Shown here: piece after piece, positions 9,750 through 18,316 of the stretch | How the letters are laid out: every line of letters starts with the position of its first letter | How positions within the stretch are numbered: position 1 is the first letter of the stretch | NCBI RefSeq assembly: GCF_003987215.1 | Contig: NZ_PIPW01000004.1 | Location: 62,001 to 126,000, forward strand | DNA from: Pseudidiomarina halophila | Lineage (GTDB): Bacteria > Pseudomonadota > Gammaproteobacteria > Enterobacterales > Alteromonadaceae | Reading direction: 5' to 3' | DNA length: 64,000 nt | Notes under the pieces: generated by a model | Told to the model about the DNA's origin: nothing | Databases searched by the model: none | Seen by the model: only the letters and a program-made list of their open reading frames with translations | Program-made: the position numbers and the translations under genes

Positions 9750-11534
9750 ATGGCAGGCTTAATACCTAAAAGTTTTATTCACGATCTCCTTGACCGCGCA
9801 GACGTGGTTGAAGTTGTGGATAGCCGTGTACCGTTAAAAAAAGCAGGCCGTAATTATCAAGCCTGCTGTCCCTTTCATAACGAGAAGTCGCCGAGTTTTA
9901 CCGTTGCGCCGGATAAACAGTTTTTTCATTGTTTCGGCTGCGGTGAGCACGGTAATGCCATTGATTTTCTGATGCGTTATGACGGTCTGGAATTTCCCGA
10001 CGCAGTGGAAGAATTAGCTGCTTTGTTGGGGATGGAAGTACCGCGGGAAACCTCCGTTAACCCGCAGGCTGAGGCGCGCAAACGGCAACAGGCCGCCGAT
10101 GACTACCAACAGATGGAACACGCAGCTAAGTTCTTTGCTCACCAACTGCGTCGCCATCCCAACGCACCTAAGGTGATTGAATACCTGAAGGGGCGTGGTT
10201 TAAGTGGCGAAATCGTCAAAGCATTTCAAATTGGTTATGCTCCGGACGGCTGGGATGAATTGCTTAAGGCCTTAAGCAAGGATCAGCGATCAAAGGATCA
10301 GCTTGTCGATCTGAAGTTAGTCAATCGCAACGATAATGGTCGTTATTACGACTTTTTCCGCGACCGCATCATGTTTCCGATCCGTGATCGTCGTGGCCGG
10401 GTGGTTGGTTTTGGCGGACGTATTCTCGAGGGTGACGGGCCCAAGTATCTTAACTCGCCGGAAACCCGGGTCTTTCATAAGGGCCGCGAGCTTTATGGTT
10501 TTTATGAGGTAAAACAAGCCCACCGCCAGATCGAACAGGTCGTCATTGTTGAAGGCTACATGGACGTGGTGGCGTTGGCGCAGGCCGGCATCGATTTTGC
10601 CGTGGCCTCGTTAGGTACCGCGACCACTACGGATCAATTGCAGATGTTGTTTCGGGCGACGCGCAAAGTGGTGTGTTGCTACGATGGTGACCGCGCCGGC
10701 CGCGATGCCGCCTGGCGTGCTTTGGAAAACGCCTTGCCCTTACTGACTGACGGCCTGGAACTAAGCTTTCTGTTCTTACCGGATGGGGAAGACCCCGACA
10801 CGCTCGTACGTAAAGAGGGCGCTGATGCTTTTACCGCCCGGCTTGGACAAGCGCAGAGTTTCACCAGCTATTTTTTCAGCCACTTGTCAGAGCAGCTTGA
10901 TCTCGCATCTGACAGCGGTCGGGCGGCACTATTGAGCCAGGCGAAACCACTTATTGAGCGCATCGCCAGTGACTATTACCGCGAAGCCTTACTGGCAGAG
11001 TTGGCCCGCCTGCTAAGGCGCGAAGTTTCTCAGGTTGCGGCGCAGGTCAAACAAGCTCCAGCGACGGGCGTTAAACGTGAAGAGCTGAAAATCACCCCAA
11101 TGCGCCGCGCTATAGCTTTACTGCTGCAATACCCGCAACTGGCTCAGGAAGTGCCTGTGCATGACGCGCTTGGACAACTTAAAGTGCCCGGTATTCAGGT
11201 GTTTATGCAGCTGCATAAACAAGCACGGGAACAGAATCTTACCTCGGCTCAGTTACTCGAACTTTGGCGAGGCACCCGGGAAGAAAAGCTGTTACGCCAG
11301 CTCGTCACCTGGGAACACCATCTCGACCAGGATAAAATCAGTCAGGAGTTCTTCGACACCTTCTTGTATTTTATTGATTTGTTTGTCGAGCAGCGCGCCA
11401 ATGAATTACTTGCTAAAGAACGTGTAGCACCGCTAACCCATGCCGAAAAGAAAGAGTATATGGCGCTGATGCAGCACCGGGCGCAAAAGAACACGGGTGG
11501 CGATGACAGTGGGCAAGGTAAGCAAAGAAGTTAG
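9750..11534 (+). CDS. dnaG: DNA primase DnaG
   Basis: DnaG makes the RNA primers for replication. The 594-residue protein (E. coli 581) has the N-terminal CHC2-type zinc finger (CCPFHNEKSPSF ... CFGCGEHG, residues about 39-71), the TOPRIM catalytic core with VEGYMDVVAL near residue 267 and the acidic CCYDGDRAGRDA motif, and a helical C-terminal DnaB-binding domain from about residue 450. Second gene of the rpsU-dnaG-rpoD block, reached through the leaky terminator upstream. Confidence 0.97.
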   Translation: MAGLIPKSFIHDLLDRADVVEVVDSRVPLKKAGRNYQACCPFHNEKSPSFTVAPDKQFFHCFGCGEHGNAIDFLMRYDGLEFPDAVEELAALLGMEVPRETSVNPQAEARKRQQAADDYQQMEHAAKFFAHQLRRHPNAPKVIEYLKGRGLSGEIVKAFQIGYAPDGWDELLKALSKDQRSKDQLVDLKLVNRNDNGRYYDFFRDRIMFPIRDRRGRVVGFGGRILEGDGPKYLNSPETRVFHKGRELYGFYEVKQAHRQIEQVVIVEGYMDVVALAQAGIDFAVASLGTATTTDQLQMLFRATRKVVCCYDGDRAGRDAAWRALENALPLLTDGLELSFLFLPDGEDPDTLVRKEGADAFTARLGQAQSFTSYFFSHLSEQLDLASDSGRAALLSQAKPLIERIASDYYREALLAELARLLRREVSQVAAQVKQAPATGVKREELKITPMRRAIALLLQYPQLAQEVPVHDALGQLKVPGIQVFMQLHKQAREQNLTSAQLLELWRGTREEKLLRQLVTWEHHLDQDKISQEFFDTFLYFIDLFVEQRANELLAKERVAPLTHAEKKEYMALMQHRAQKNTGGDDSGQGKQRS

Positions 11535-11542
11535 TGGAATCG

Positions 11543-11564
11543 GCGAAAGCTTTGTCGTTTTCGC
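11543..11564. promoter_or_regulatory. Inverted repeat, possible activator site for the sigma-54 promoter
   Basis: GCGAAA (11543-11548) and TTTCGC (11559-11564) are separated by ten bases and lie about 110-130 bases before the start expected from the downstream sigma-54 promoter. That distance is usual for sigma-54 enhancer-binding proteins. The repeat is short and could also be a weak dnaG 3' hairpin. Confidence 0.35.
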
Positions 11565-11649
11565 TAATCCGGCCGTTGCGAGCGCACTAACCGGTCTTAA
11601 CTCGCATCGTAAGTCATTGAAAAGTATCAACTATAAAAATCCGCCCAAG

Positions 11650-11666
11650 TTGGCACTATCCTTGCA
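11650..11666 (+). promoter_or_regulatory. Sigma-54 (RpoN) promoter for the DUF3192 lipoprotein
   Basis: TTGGCAC, TATCC, TTGCA gives the -24 GG (11652-11653) and -12 GC (11664-11665) exactly 12 bases apart and matches the TGGCAC-N5-TTGCW consensus in every conserved position. It is 60 bases before the lipoprotein ATG, in the intergenic space after dnaG, oriented with the gene. Transcription would start near 11677. Confidence 0.75.
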
Positions 11667-11725
11667 ATAATCTCACCGCTTAGCCATTTAAATAGAACAT
11701 ATAACGTATTGTTAGGGAGAAAATA

Positions 11726-12115
11726 ATGAACAGAGTTAAAGGTGCAGCGGCCGCTGCCTGGATTGTCCTTGTTAGCACCGGCTTGCAGGGCTGTATCATA
11801 GTTGCCGACGGTGAGCATGGCGATGGTTACTCAAGCAGCGACTTCCGCAAGCAGGAGGCAGAAAACCGTCGTATGATTTCCGCTCTAAGTGATAGTGCCA
11901 CCGTGACCTATGTGCGCGAAACCATGGGCACGCCAGAGTTTGCCAATCGTACCACCGTGGATGGCGTGCGTTACGATGTTCTCTACTATCGCACCCACCG
12001 TGTTGAAGCCGACGGTAATACCACCAAAGACGAGTGCACACCGCTGGTTTTTAAAGACGGTGTGTTGGTCGGTACAGGCGAGCTGGCTATGAGCCGGATC
12101 CCACAAAGCTACTGA
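11726..12115 (+). CDS. DUF3192 family lipoprotein
   Basis: A 129-residue protein with a lipoprotein signal peptide: positively charged start, hydrophobic core and LQGC lipobox with the lipidated Cys at residue 23. The mature part (RKQEAENRRMISAL ... TMGTPEFANRT ... Y-D-V-L-Y-Y-R-T-H-R) fits DUF3192, an uncharacterised gammaproteobacterial envelope family. It resembles small BamE/SmpA-like domains, with a helix then strands ending near K-D-E-C-T-P-L-V-F. It sits between dnaG and rpoD, where most relatives have no gene, and has its own sigma-54 promoter. GGGAGAA precedes the ATG. Confidence 0.8.
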   Translation: MNRVKGAAAAAWIVLVSTGLQGCIIVADGEHGDGYSSSDFRKQEAENRRMISALSDSATVTYVRETMGTPEFANRTTVDGVRYDVLYYRTHRVEADGNTTKDECTPLVFKDGVLVGTGELAMSRIPQSY

Positions 12116-12146
12116 TTAATTTCTGGCTCAAAACTGCATAATCTGC

Positions 12147-12193
12147 TACAATTTCCGGTCTTGAATTTGATTTTCCGTTTAAGACCGGTTTTT
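12147..12193 (+). promoter_or_regulatory. Possible rpoD promoter -10 and attenuator-like hairpin
   Basis: TGCTACAAT (extended -10, TACAAT at 12147-12152) is followed at once by CCGGTCTT (12155-12162) pairing with AAGACCGG (12181-12188) and five T residues. The hairpin looks like an intrinsic terminator for the lipoprotein gene. Only 35 bases remain between it and rpoD, so rpoD transcripts must start just before it or read through it. It may end the lipoprotein transcript and also attenuate rpoD. No clear -35 is visible. Confidence 0.5.
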
Positions 12194-12228
12194 ATTTATC
12201 CATTTGAAATCACAGGTGGTAGATCTGT

Positions 12229-14067
12229 ATGCAGCAGAGTCGTCAATCGCAACTCAGAATTCTTATTGCCAAAGGAAAAGAACAGGGTTACCTGACTTTT
12301 GCTGAGGTCAACGATCATTTACCTTCTGAGATTGTAGATTCCGATCAAATCGAAGATATTATTGCCATGATCAATGACATGGGTATCAAGGTGTTTGAAA
12401 ACGCACCGGATGCCGATGACTTGATGATGAGCGAAGACACCGCCGATGAAGATGCCGCGGAAGCAGCAGCTCAAGCGCTTGCCAGCGTTGATGGTGAACT
12501 TGGCCGTACCACCGACCCGGTGCGCATGTACATGCGCGAAATGGGCACAGTGGAGTTGCTGACTCGTGAAGGCGAAATCGATATCGCCAAACGCATCGAG
12601 GAAGGCATCAACCAGGTCCAGTGCTCAGTTGCTGAATATCCCGAAGCGATTAACTTTTTACTTGATCAATGGGATCAATGTGAAGCTGAAGAGATGCGCT
12701 TAACCGACATCATTTCAGGCTTTATCGATCCTAATGAAGTGGATGAAGCCCCTGTCGCCGCAACTCACATCGGTTCTGAGCTCTCAAAAGAAGAGCTGGA
12801 AGACGAAGACGATGATGACGACGACGATGACGACGATGATGATGCCAACGAAGGCGGTATTGATCCGGAGTTTGCCCGCCAGAAATTTGGCGAGTTGCGT
12901 GCGCAGTACGAAAAGACCCGTAAAGCCATCAGCAAGCACGGTCGTGACGACAGCAAAGCTCGTAAAGAAATCGATGCCTTAAGCGATTTGTTTAAACAGT
13001 TCCGGCTGGTGCCAAAGCAATTTGACCGCTTGGTTAAAGACATGCGTGACATGATGCATCGGGTGCGTGTGCAAGAGCGCTTGATCATGAAGATGAGTGT
13101 CGAACAGGCACAAATGCCAAAACGCGCATTCATGAAAGCTTTTGCCGGTAACGAAAACAGCGTGGCGTGGCTCGACGCAGCGATTGAAAATGGTGCAGGC
13201 TACTCTGATGCGCTGGAAAGCATGCGTCCTGAACTTGAGCGTTGCATTGCTAAACTGTCAGAAGTTGAAGTCGAAACCGGATTGACCATCGCGAAAGTGA
13301 AGGACATCAACCGTCGCATGTCGATTGGTGAAGCCAAAGCACGTCGCGCGAAAAAAGAAATGGTCGAAGCGAACTTACGTCTGGTTATTTCCATCGCGAA
13401 AAAATACACCAACCGTGGTCTGCAGTTCCTGGACTTGATTCAGGAAGGTAACATCGGCTTGATGAAAGCTGTCGACAAATTTGAATACCGTCGCGGCTAT
13501 AAATTTTCGACCTATGCAACCTGGTGGATTCGCCAGGCGATCACCCGCTCGATTGCTGACCAGGCGCGGACCATCCGTATTCCTGTGCACATGATCGAGA
13601 CGATCAACAAACTCAACCGCATTTCGCGGCAGATGCTGCAAGAAATGGGACGGGAACCGTCGCCGGAAGAGTTGGCTGAGCGTATGGTAATGCCTGAGGA
13701 CAAAATCCGTAAGGTACTGAAGATTGCCAAAGAGCCAATCTCCATGGAAACACCTATTGGTGATGATGAAGATTCGCATCTTGGTGATTTCATCGAGGAT
13801 ACTACCCTCGATTTACCGGTGGATTCTGCTACTTCGGAAAGTTTACGTAACTCGGTTCGTGAAGTGCTTGGTGGTTTGACTCAGCGTGAAGCGAAAGTGT
13901 TGCGCATGCGTTTTGGTATTGATATGAATACCGACCATACCTTGGAAGAGGTGGGCAAGCAGTTCGATGTAACCCGTGAACGAATTCGTCAGATCGAAGC
14001 TAAGGCACTACGCAAGTTGCGTCACCCTAGCCGTTCTGAGCAACTGAAGTCGTTTCTTGACGAGTAA
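12229..14067 (+). CDS. rpoD: RNA polymerase primary sigma factor RpoD (sigma-70)
   Basis: The 612-residue housekeeping sigma factor has region 1.1 ([20 protein letters not shown] and [15 protein letters not shown]), the [18 protein letters not shown] region 1.2, a non-conserved insert with an unbroken run of about eleven Asp near residues 197-208, regions 2.1-2.4 ([20 protein letters not shown] ... [19 protein letters not shown]), region 3, and region 4 with [26 protein letters not shown] precedes the ATG. Third core gene of the rpsU-dnaG-rpoD block, followed by a strong terminator. Confidence 0.98.
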   Translation: MQQSRQSQLRILIAKGKEQGYLTFAEVNDHLPSEIVDSDQIEDIIAMINDMGIKVFENAPDADDLMMSEDTADEDAAEAAAQALASVDGELGRTTDPVRMYMREMGTVELLTREGEIDIAKRIEEGINQVQCSVAEYPEAINFLLDQWDQCEAEEMRLTDIISGFIDPNEVDEAPVAATHIGSELSKEELEDEDDDDDDDDDDDDANEGGIDPEFARQKFGELRAQYEKTRKAISKHGRDDSKARKEIDALSDLFKQFRLVPKQFDRLVKDMRDMMHRVRVQERLIMKMSVEQAQMPKRAFMKAFAGNENSVAWLDAAIENGAGYSDALESMRPELERCIAKLSEVEVETGLTIAKVKDINRRMSIGEAKARRAKKEMVEANLRLVISIAKKYTNRGLQFLDLIQEGNIGLMKAVDKFEYRRGYKFSTYATWWIRQAITRSIADQARTIRIPVHMIETINKLNRISRQMLQEMGREPSPEELAERMVMPEDKIRKVLKIAKEPISMETPIGDDEDSHLGDFIEDTTLDLPVDSATSESLRNSVREVLGGLTQREAKVLRMRFGIDMNTDHTLEEVGKQFDVTRERIRQIEAKALRKLRHPSRSEQLKSFLDE

Positions 14068-14098
14068 GCGAGCCGAAAGGTGAGTGCTTACTCCTTCG

Positions 14099-14134
14099 AA
14101 AGCCCTTGAAGCCTCGCGCTCAGGGGCTTTTTTG
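14099..14134 (+). terminator. Rho-independent terminator after rpoD
   Basis: AAGCCCTTGA (14100-14109) pairs with TCAGGGGCTT (14120-14129) with one G-U, followed by a T run to 14133. It ends the rpsU-dnaG-rpoD block. Confidence 0.85.
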
Positions 14135-14215
14135 TAGCGAGTATAAACGCGGCTTATGTGAAATTTGCCACTAAATTTGTTAAGGTGAGGCTAACTTCGC
14201 TGAAAAGGATACCTT

Positions 14216-15010
14216 ATGACAGCAATGGATCAGAAAGTCACTGATACCCCACAACCGGGTCGAATTATCGATGCGCATTTGCATATTTACAATGATGCCT
14301 ACCCGTTGATTGAGAATCAGGGATTTTTGCCTCCACCGTTTTCGGTGGAAGATTACAAACACCGCACACGCGACTTGCCTATCGTGGGTGGCGTCGTGGT
14401 GTCAGGCTCGTCGCAGGGCTTTGATCAAAAATACCTTAAGCCTGCGCTGGAGAAGCTAGGCGAACAGTTCGTTGGTATCACCAACTTACCTAGTACCGTC
14501 TCTGACGAAAAAATTCTGTCGTTACGTGACAGCGGTGTGCGCGGTGTACGCGTAAACCTGAAGCGTGGCGTGGTCAGTGGCCTGGATAACTTAGTCGATT
14601 TCGGTATGCGCATATGGGATCTTGCCGGCTGGCATCTCGAAATGTACGTCGACAGCCGTGAGCTTGATGAAATCATCCCCAAGTTAATCAAGCTGCCAAA
14701 AGCATCGGTCGACCATTTGGGTATGGCACGTTCAGGCTTGTCGCAAGTGCGTAAACTTGCAGACGCTGGCGTACACATTAAAGCCAGCGGTTTTGGTCGC
14801 ACCGAAGTGGATGTTAGCGAAGCCGTGAAGAAGCTCTATGAGACCAACCCAGATTGTCTGATGTTCGGTACCGACTTGCCGTCAAACCGCGCAGAACGTC
14901 CGTTTAACAAAACCGACATATCCATTGTTGCTGGCGCACTCGACAGTGAAGACGCCATCGACAAAGTGTTCGCGCGCAACGCTGCCGAATTCTACAATAT
15001 TAAACTGTAA
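14216..15010 (+). CDS. Amidohydrolase-related TIM-barrel metal-dependent hydrolase
   Basis: A 264-residue protein of the amidohydrolase 2 family. The N-terminal DAHLHIYN is the metal-binding HxH motif on strand 1, VDHLG provides a further His, and MFGTDLPSN near residue 220 supplies the C-terminal metal-binding Asp. These are the elements of 2-pyrone-4,6-dicarboxylate lactonase-like and related cytoplasmic hydrolases. The substrate cannot be read from sequence, and the neighbours (rpoD, tRNA) give no pathway. Confidence 0.8.
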   Translation: MTAMDQKVTDTPQPGRIIDAHLHIYNDAYPLIENQGFLPPPFSVEDYKHRTRDLPIVGGVVVSGSSQGFDQKYLKPALEKLGEQFVGITNLPSTVSDEKILSLRDSGVRGVRVNLKRGVVSGLDNLVDFGMRIWDLAGWHLEMYVDSRELDEIIPKLIKLPKASVDHLGMARSGLSQVRKLADAGVHIKASGFGRTEVDVSEAVKKLYETNPDCLMFGTDLPSNRAERPFNKTDISIVAGALDSEDAIDKVFARNAAEFYNIKL

Positions 15011-15028
15011 AAACAGCCCTTCGGGGTC

Positions 15029-15057
15029 ATGACAAGCGGGCCGAAATTGCATATACT
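15029..15057 (+). promoter_or_regulatory. Promoter of tRNA-Ile(CAU) with GC-rich discriminator
   Basis: ATGACA (15029-15034) and TATACT (15052-15057) with 17-base spacing are followed by TGCGCCCGC before the start near 15064. A GC-rich discriminator is the hallmark of growth-rate and ppGpp-controlled stable RNA promoters. The same bases can fold as AAGCGGGC/GCCCGCTT plus T's (15034-15071), which could instead end the amidohydrolase transcript. Confidence 0.6.
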
Positions 15058-15088
15058 TGCGCCCGCTTTTTCAATTCCTATCTGTAAT

Positions 15089-15164
15089 GGCCCCTTAGCT
15101 CAGTGGTTAGAGCAGCCGACTCATAATCGGTTGGTCCCCAGTTCAAATCTGGGAGGGGCCACCA
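15089..15164 (+). tRNA. tRNA-Ile (anticodon CAU, lysidine-type)
   Basis: Seventy-six bases with encoded CCA. The acceptor stem GGCCCCT/AGGGGCC pairs fully; the anticodon loop CTCATAA carries CAU, and the T-loop is TTCAAAT. CAU could mean methionine, but the acceptor and D-arm closely resemble E. coli ileX/ileY rather than metT or initiator tRNA. In E. coli ileX also lies near rpoD. The C34 would be converted to lysidine by TilS to read AUA. Confidence 0.88.
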
Positions 15165-15260
15165 TCTAAGACTAATCCTTCGAAAAAGGTTATTGCGTTT
15201 CCCTTGTGAAACTGTCAAAACTGTAGCTGTGTTTAAACGGTAATATAGTGACCTGATGCC

Positions 15261-15281
15261 GCCGGAAACCAGACCTCCGGC
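15261..15281 (+). terminator. Weak hairpin after the tRNA
   Basis: GCCGGA and TCCGGC pair around a 9-base loop, followed by CGTTTATTTT. It could end the tRNA transcript about 100 bases downstream of it. The stem is short. Confidence 0.35.
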
Positions 15282-15339
15282 CGTTTATTTTCGTGGTAGT
15301 TAATTGAACTGACACAGCGACAAAAATAAAGGATCTATT

Positions 15340-15813
15340 ATGAAACTAAGTGAAAAGGCAACGTTACTCGCGCTGACTCTTGCAGTAGTGGCATTTTCTC
15401 TAAGTACACTGGCGGCCGAGCCAGTTACGCCGAAGCTAACCGATAAGTTAAGCCGGGTCTTGCAACAAGAGATGCGCGCGATTCAATCGGCGATGGCAGC
15501 GATTCATGTGGCAATGGTAACCGGGCAACATGATGAGGTAGCCAGCCAGGCTCAGCAAATACATGACAGTTTTATTCTGAAGCAATCGCTTACGGAACAA
15601 GATAAAAAAGATTTGATGTCAGCTGTTCCGGAGGGATTTGTGAAACTGGATAAAGAATTTCACCAGTTGGCAGCGTCACTTGCTGATGCGGCTGAGCAAA
15701 AACATACGCAAAAACAATACGAACTTTATAACGAGATGACAGATAGTTGCATTGCCTGCCATAGCCGCTACGTATCTGATCGTTTTAGTGGCTTAGCAGA
15801 CCAGGAAAAATAG
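15340..15813 (+). CDS. Cytochrome c'-like periplasmic haem protein
   Basis: A 157-residue protein with a signal peptide of about 25 residues (LAA-EP cleavage) and a mainly helical mature part. A single C-I-A-C-H haem c attachment motif lies at residues 137-141, close to the C terminus. That C-terminal placement in a four-helix protein is the pattern of cytochrome c' and its relatives, which bind or scavenge small gases such as NO, although the sixth-ligand state cannot be judged. AAAGGA precedes the ATG. Single gene following the tRNA. Confidence 0.75.
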   Translation: MKLSEKATLLALTLAVVAFSLSTLAAEPVTPKLTDKLSRVLQQEMRAIQSAMAAIHVAMVTGQHDEVASQAQQIHDSFILKQSLTEQDKKDLMSAVPEGFVKLDKEFHQLAASLADAAEQKHTQKQYELYNEMTDSCIACHSRYVSDRFSGLADQEK

Positions 15814-15906
15814 TCTTGGTACAGTTTTGAATCGCTAAGACATGCATCGCTTTGCTTTTCCTATTTGTGGTAATCTGCGTAAATCACCCTGATAGGAAGA
15901 AAGACC

Positions 15907-17448
15907 GTGAAATCAATGAGCAACTACTTAGCGTTTTTATCTCTTTTAATGTTGGTGGCGTTGCCAGCCAGCGTTTCAGCACAACCGGCCGAGCCCAGCA
16001 CAACAGCAGAGCAAGCCGAGCAGCCAGTGCCGGCGCCGACGCGCTTTCGCTCGGAGCACAAAGGTACCTTTAATGGCGAGCGCCTGAGCTATAGGGTCGA
16101 CGCCGGTGAAACTTATATCCGCAATGGCGAAGGCGAGCCAACGGCGGCGATTTTCTCGTTCGATTATGTGGTGGACAGCGATAAAAATCGCCCGGTCGCC
16201 TTTATCTGGAACGGTGGACCAGGCTCATCGTCGACCTGGTTACACATGGGAGGCTATGGCCCCAAGCGTATCGTGGTACCCAGCGATGCAGAGCATCCGG
16301 GCGTTGCGCCCTATACGCTTAAAGATGCACCCGAAACCATTCTTGATGTCACCGACATGGTGTTTATCGACCCTGTAGGCACAGGCTTTTCCCGCGCTAT
16401 CGGTAAAGGTAAAAAGGAAGATTTTTGGGGTCTGACTGAAGATGCCGATTCAATGGCAGCTTTCATTGCCGAGTGGCTGACCGCTAATAAGCGTTGGAAC
16501 TCGCCGGTTATCCTGATGGGCGAAAGCTTTGGCACTACGCGTGCTGCGGCCGTGGCTAAGGTGTTGCTCGATGACTACGTGATCAACGTCAACGGCATCG
16601 TGTTTGTCTCGCAAGCACTGGATTATCAGGGCTCTACACCTTACGTTGATGACAATATCATTTCTTACATTACTTATGTGCCAACCATGGCGGCGACCGC
16701 TTGGTATCACGGCAAAGTGGATAACTCGGGCGATTTCGAAGCCTTCATTCAGGACAGCCGGGAATTCGCGACACAGGAACTGTTGCCGGCCTTGTTCCAG
16801 GGCAACCTGCTGAGCGACGATAAGCGCGCGGAATTAGTGAGTGAACTGCAACGCTTTACCGGCTTGAGCAAAGAATACATTGAGCGCGTCGATTTGCGCA
16901 TTAATGCCTTTCGTTTTGCCAAAGAACTGCGCCGCGATGACGGTATCGCAGTTGGCCTGCTCGACAGCCGTTATACCCTGGACGAACGCGATGATGTGGC
17001 AGCACGACCTGAAGGCGACGCGGCGCGTGTAATTTCACCTGCTTACAAAGCGGCGCTGATGCATTACATGGCGAATGACTTAGGTATTGACTGGAACCGT
17101 AAGTATCTCAATCCATCGGATCCTGAGCTGTCAGGTAAGTGGCGCTGGAGCCCAATGCCGGAAGGCCGTTCGTGGGAGCCGCACTACGTAAATACTGCGC
17201 CTGATTTGGCTGCTGTGCTGCGCAGCAATCCAATGTTGAAAGTAATGGTGGGTTCAGGCTATTACGATCTGGTTACACCGTTTTTCGATGCTGAGTACAC
17301 CCTGAATCGCCACGGCATTGCCCGCGAAGATATTATTTATCACTACTATCACGGCGGTCACATGATGTATGTGCATGAGCCTGCGCGCAAAGCATTGCTG
17401 CAAGACACGCGCGCGTTTATCGAGGCGCAAACGGCTACATCTGATTAA
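15907..17448 (+). CDS. Exported S10 family serine carboxypeptidase
   Basis: A 513-residue peptidase with a signal peptide (cleavage near VSA-QP, residue 25). S10 motifs are all present: WNGGPGSSS (101-109), the nucleophile elbow GESFGT with Ser at about 207, the Asp of GSGYYDLVTPF at about 454 and the His of GGHMMY at about 485. It should trim C-terminal residues from peptides in the periplasm or outside the cell, fitting a peptide-degrading lifestyle. GTG at 15907 has GGAAG upstream; an ATG three codons in is an alternative. Closely followed by a PhzF gene. Confidence 0.93.
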   Translation: MKSMSNYLAFLSLLMLVALPASVSAQPAEPSTTAEQAEQPVPAPTRFRSEHKGTFNGERLSYRVDAGETYIRNGEGEPTAAIFSFDYVVDSDKNRPVAFIWNGGPGSSSTWLHMGGYGPKRIVVPSDAEHPGVAPYTLKDAPETILDVTDMVFIDPVGTGFSRAIGKGKKEDFWGLTEDADSMAAFIAEWLTANKRWNSPVILMGESFGTTRAAAVAKVLLDDYVINVNGIVFVSQALDYQGSTPYVDDNIISYITYVPTMAATAWYHGKVDNSGDFEAFIQDSREFATQELLPALFQGNLLSDDKRAELVSELQRFTGLSKEYIERVDLRINAFRFAKELRRDDGIAVGLLDSRYTLDERDDVAARPEGDAARVISPAYKAALMHYMANDLGIDWNRKYLNPSDPELSGKWRWSPMPEGRSWEPHYVNTAPDLAAVLRSNPMLKVMVGSGYYDLVTPFFDAEYTLNRHGIAREDIIYHYYHGGHMMYVHEPARKALLQDTRAFIEAQTATSD

Positions 17449-17465
17449 GTACGTGAGGTAGTTAA

Positions 17466-18248
17466 ATGAAGTTAAAGATGTTTCAGGTGGATGCTTTCAG
17501 TGAGCATGTTTTTGGGGGGAATCCGGCTGCGGTTTGTCCCCTGGACGCCTGGCTTGATGACGCTATGTTGCAAGCAATTGCTGAGGAAAATAACCTTTCC
17601 GAGACGGCATTTTTTGTCGCCACAGGTGATGTGTTTGAGCTGCGCTGGTTTACTCCGGTAGAAGAAGTGGCCTTGTGTGGTCACGCAACCCTGGCGACCG
17701 CTCATGTCATCTTTACTCACCTTTCCTATAGCAAACCCGAAATCACCTTCCAGACACGAAGTGGAGAGCTGCGGGTGAGTCGCAGCGGGGAGGGGTATGC
17801 GATGGATTTTCCGGCGACCCTGCCAGGCGCAACAGACGCCCCCCAACAGCTTATTGACGGACTGGGCAAGCAACCGCAGCAGATACTTGCCGCGTTTGAT
17901 TACGTCGCCGTTTACGCTTCAGAAGACGAGATTCAATCGTTATCCCCTGACTTTGCAAAACTGAAGGAGTTAGGGTTACGGGGGGTTGTCGCCACCGCAC
18001 CCGGAAAGCAAGTGGATTTCGTCAGCCGGTGCTTTTTCCCTAAACTGCGGGTCGATGAAGATCCCGTTACCGGGTCGGCCCATTGTGAGCTCGCGCCGTA
18101 CTGGGCAAAGCAACTTGGACAAAACCAGTTGGTCGCCGATCAGCTGTCCCGGCGGGGCGGCAGGATCGAGTGTGAGATCAAAGGCGATCGCGTCGTTCTG
18201 ATAGGTCGTTGTGCAGATTTCATGACCGCTGAGATTCAGGTAGCATAA
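17466..18248 (+). CDS. PhzF family isomerase-like protein
   Basis: A 260-residue protein of the PhzF/YddE fold, which resembles diaminopimelate epimerase. Visible elements are the N-terminal VDAFSEHVFGGNPAAVC, the NNLSETAFFV segment with the conserved Glu thought to act in catalysis, LRWFTPVEEVALCGHATLA, and the C-terminal DEDPVTGSAHCEL. No phenazine genes are nearby, so this is one of the many PhzF homologues of unknown substrate. It is 17 bases downstream of the S10 peptidase gene and likely co-transcribed. Confidence 0.9.
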   Translation: MKLKMFQVDAFSEHVFGGNPAAVCPLDAWLDDAMLQAIAEENNLSETAFFVATGDVFELRWFTPVEEVALCGHATLATAHVIFTHLSYSKPEITFQTRSGELRVSRSGEGYAMDFPATLPGATDAPQQLIDGLGKQPQQILAAFDYVAVYASEDEIQSLSPDFAKLKELGLRGVVATAPGKQVDFVSRCFFPKLRVDEDPVTGSAHCELAPYWAKQLGQNQLVADQLSRRGGRIECEIKGDRVVLIGRCADFMTAEIQVA

Positions 18249-18316
18249 AGCCTGCAACAAATAGCCAAGCATTGCGCAAACGGCACGATTAGCGTTTTAT
18301 AAAGGAAACTGGGACT

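Noticed and set aside
15089-15164. tRNA-Met from the CAU anticodon
   Set aside because: Acceptor and D-arm bases match the ileX/ileY type, so lysidine-type tRNA-Ile is the better call.
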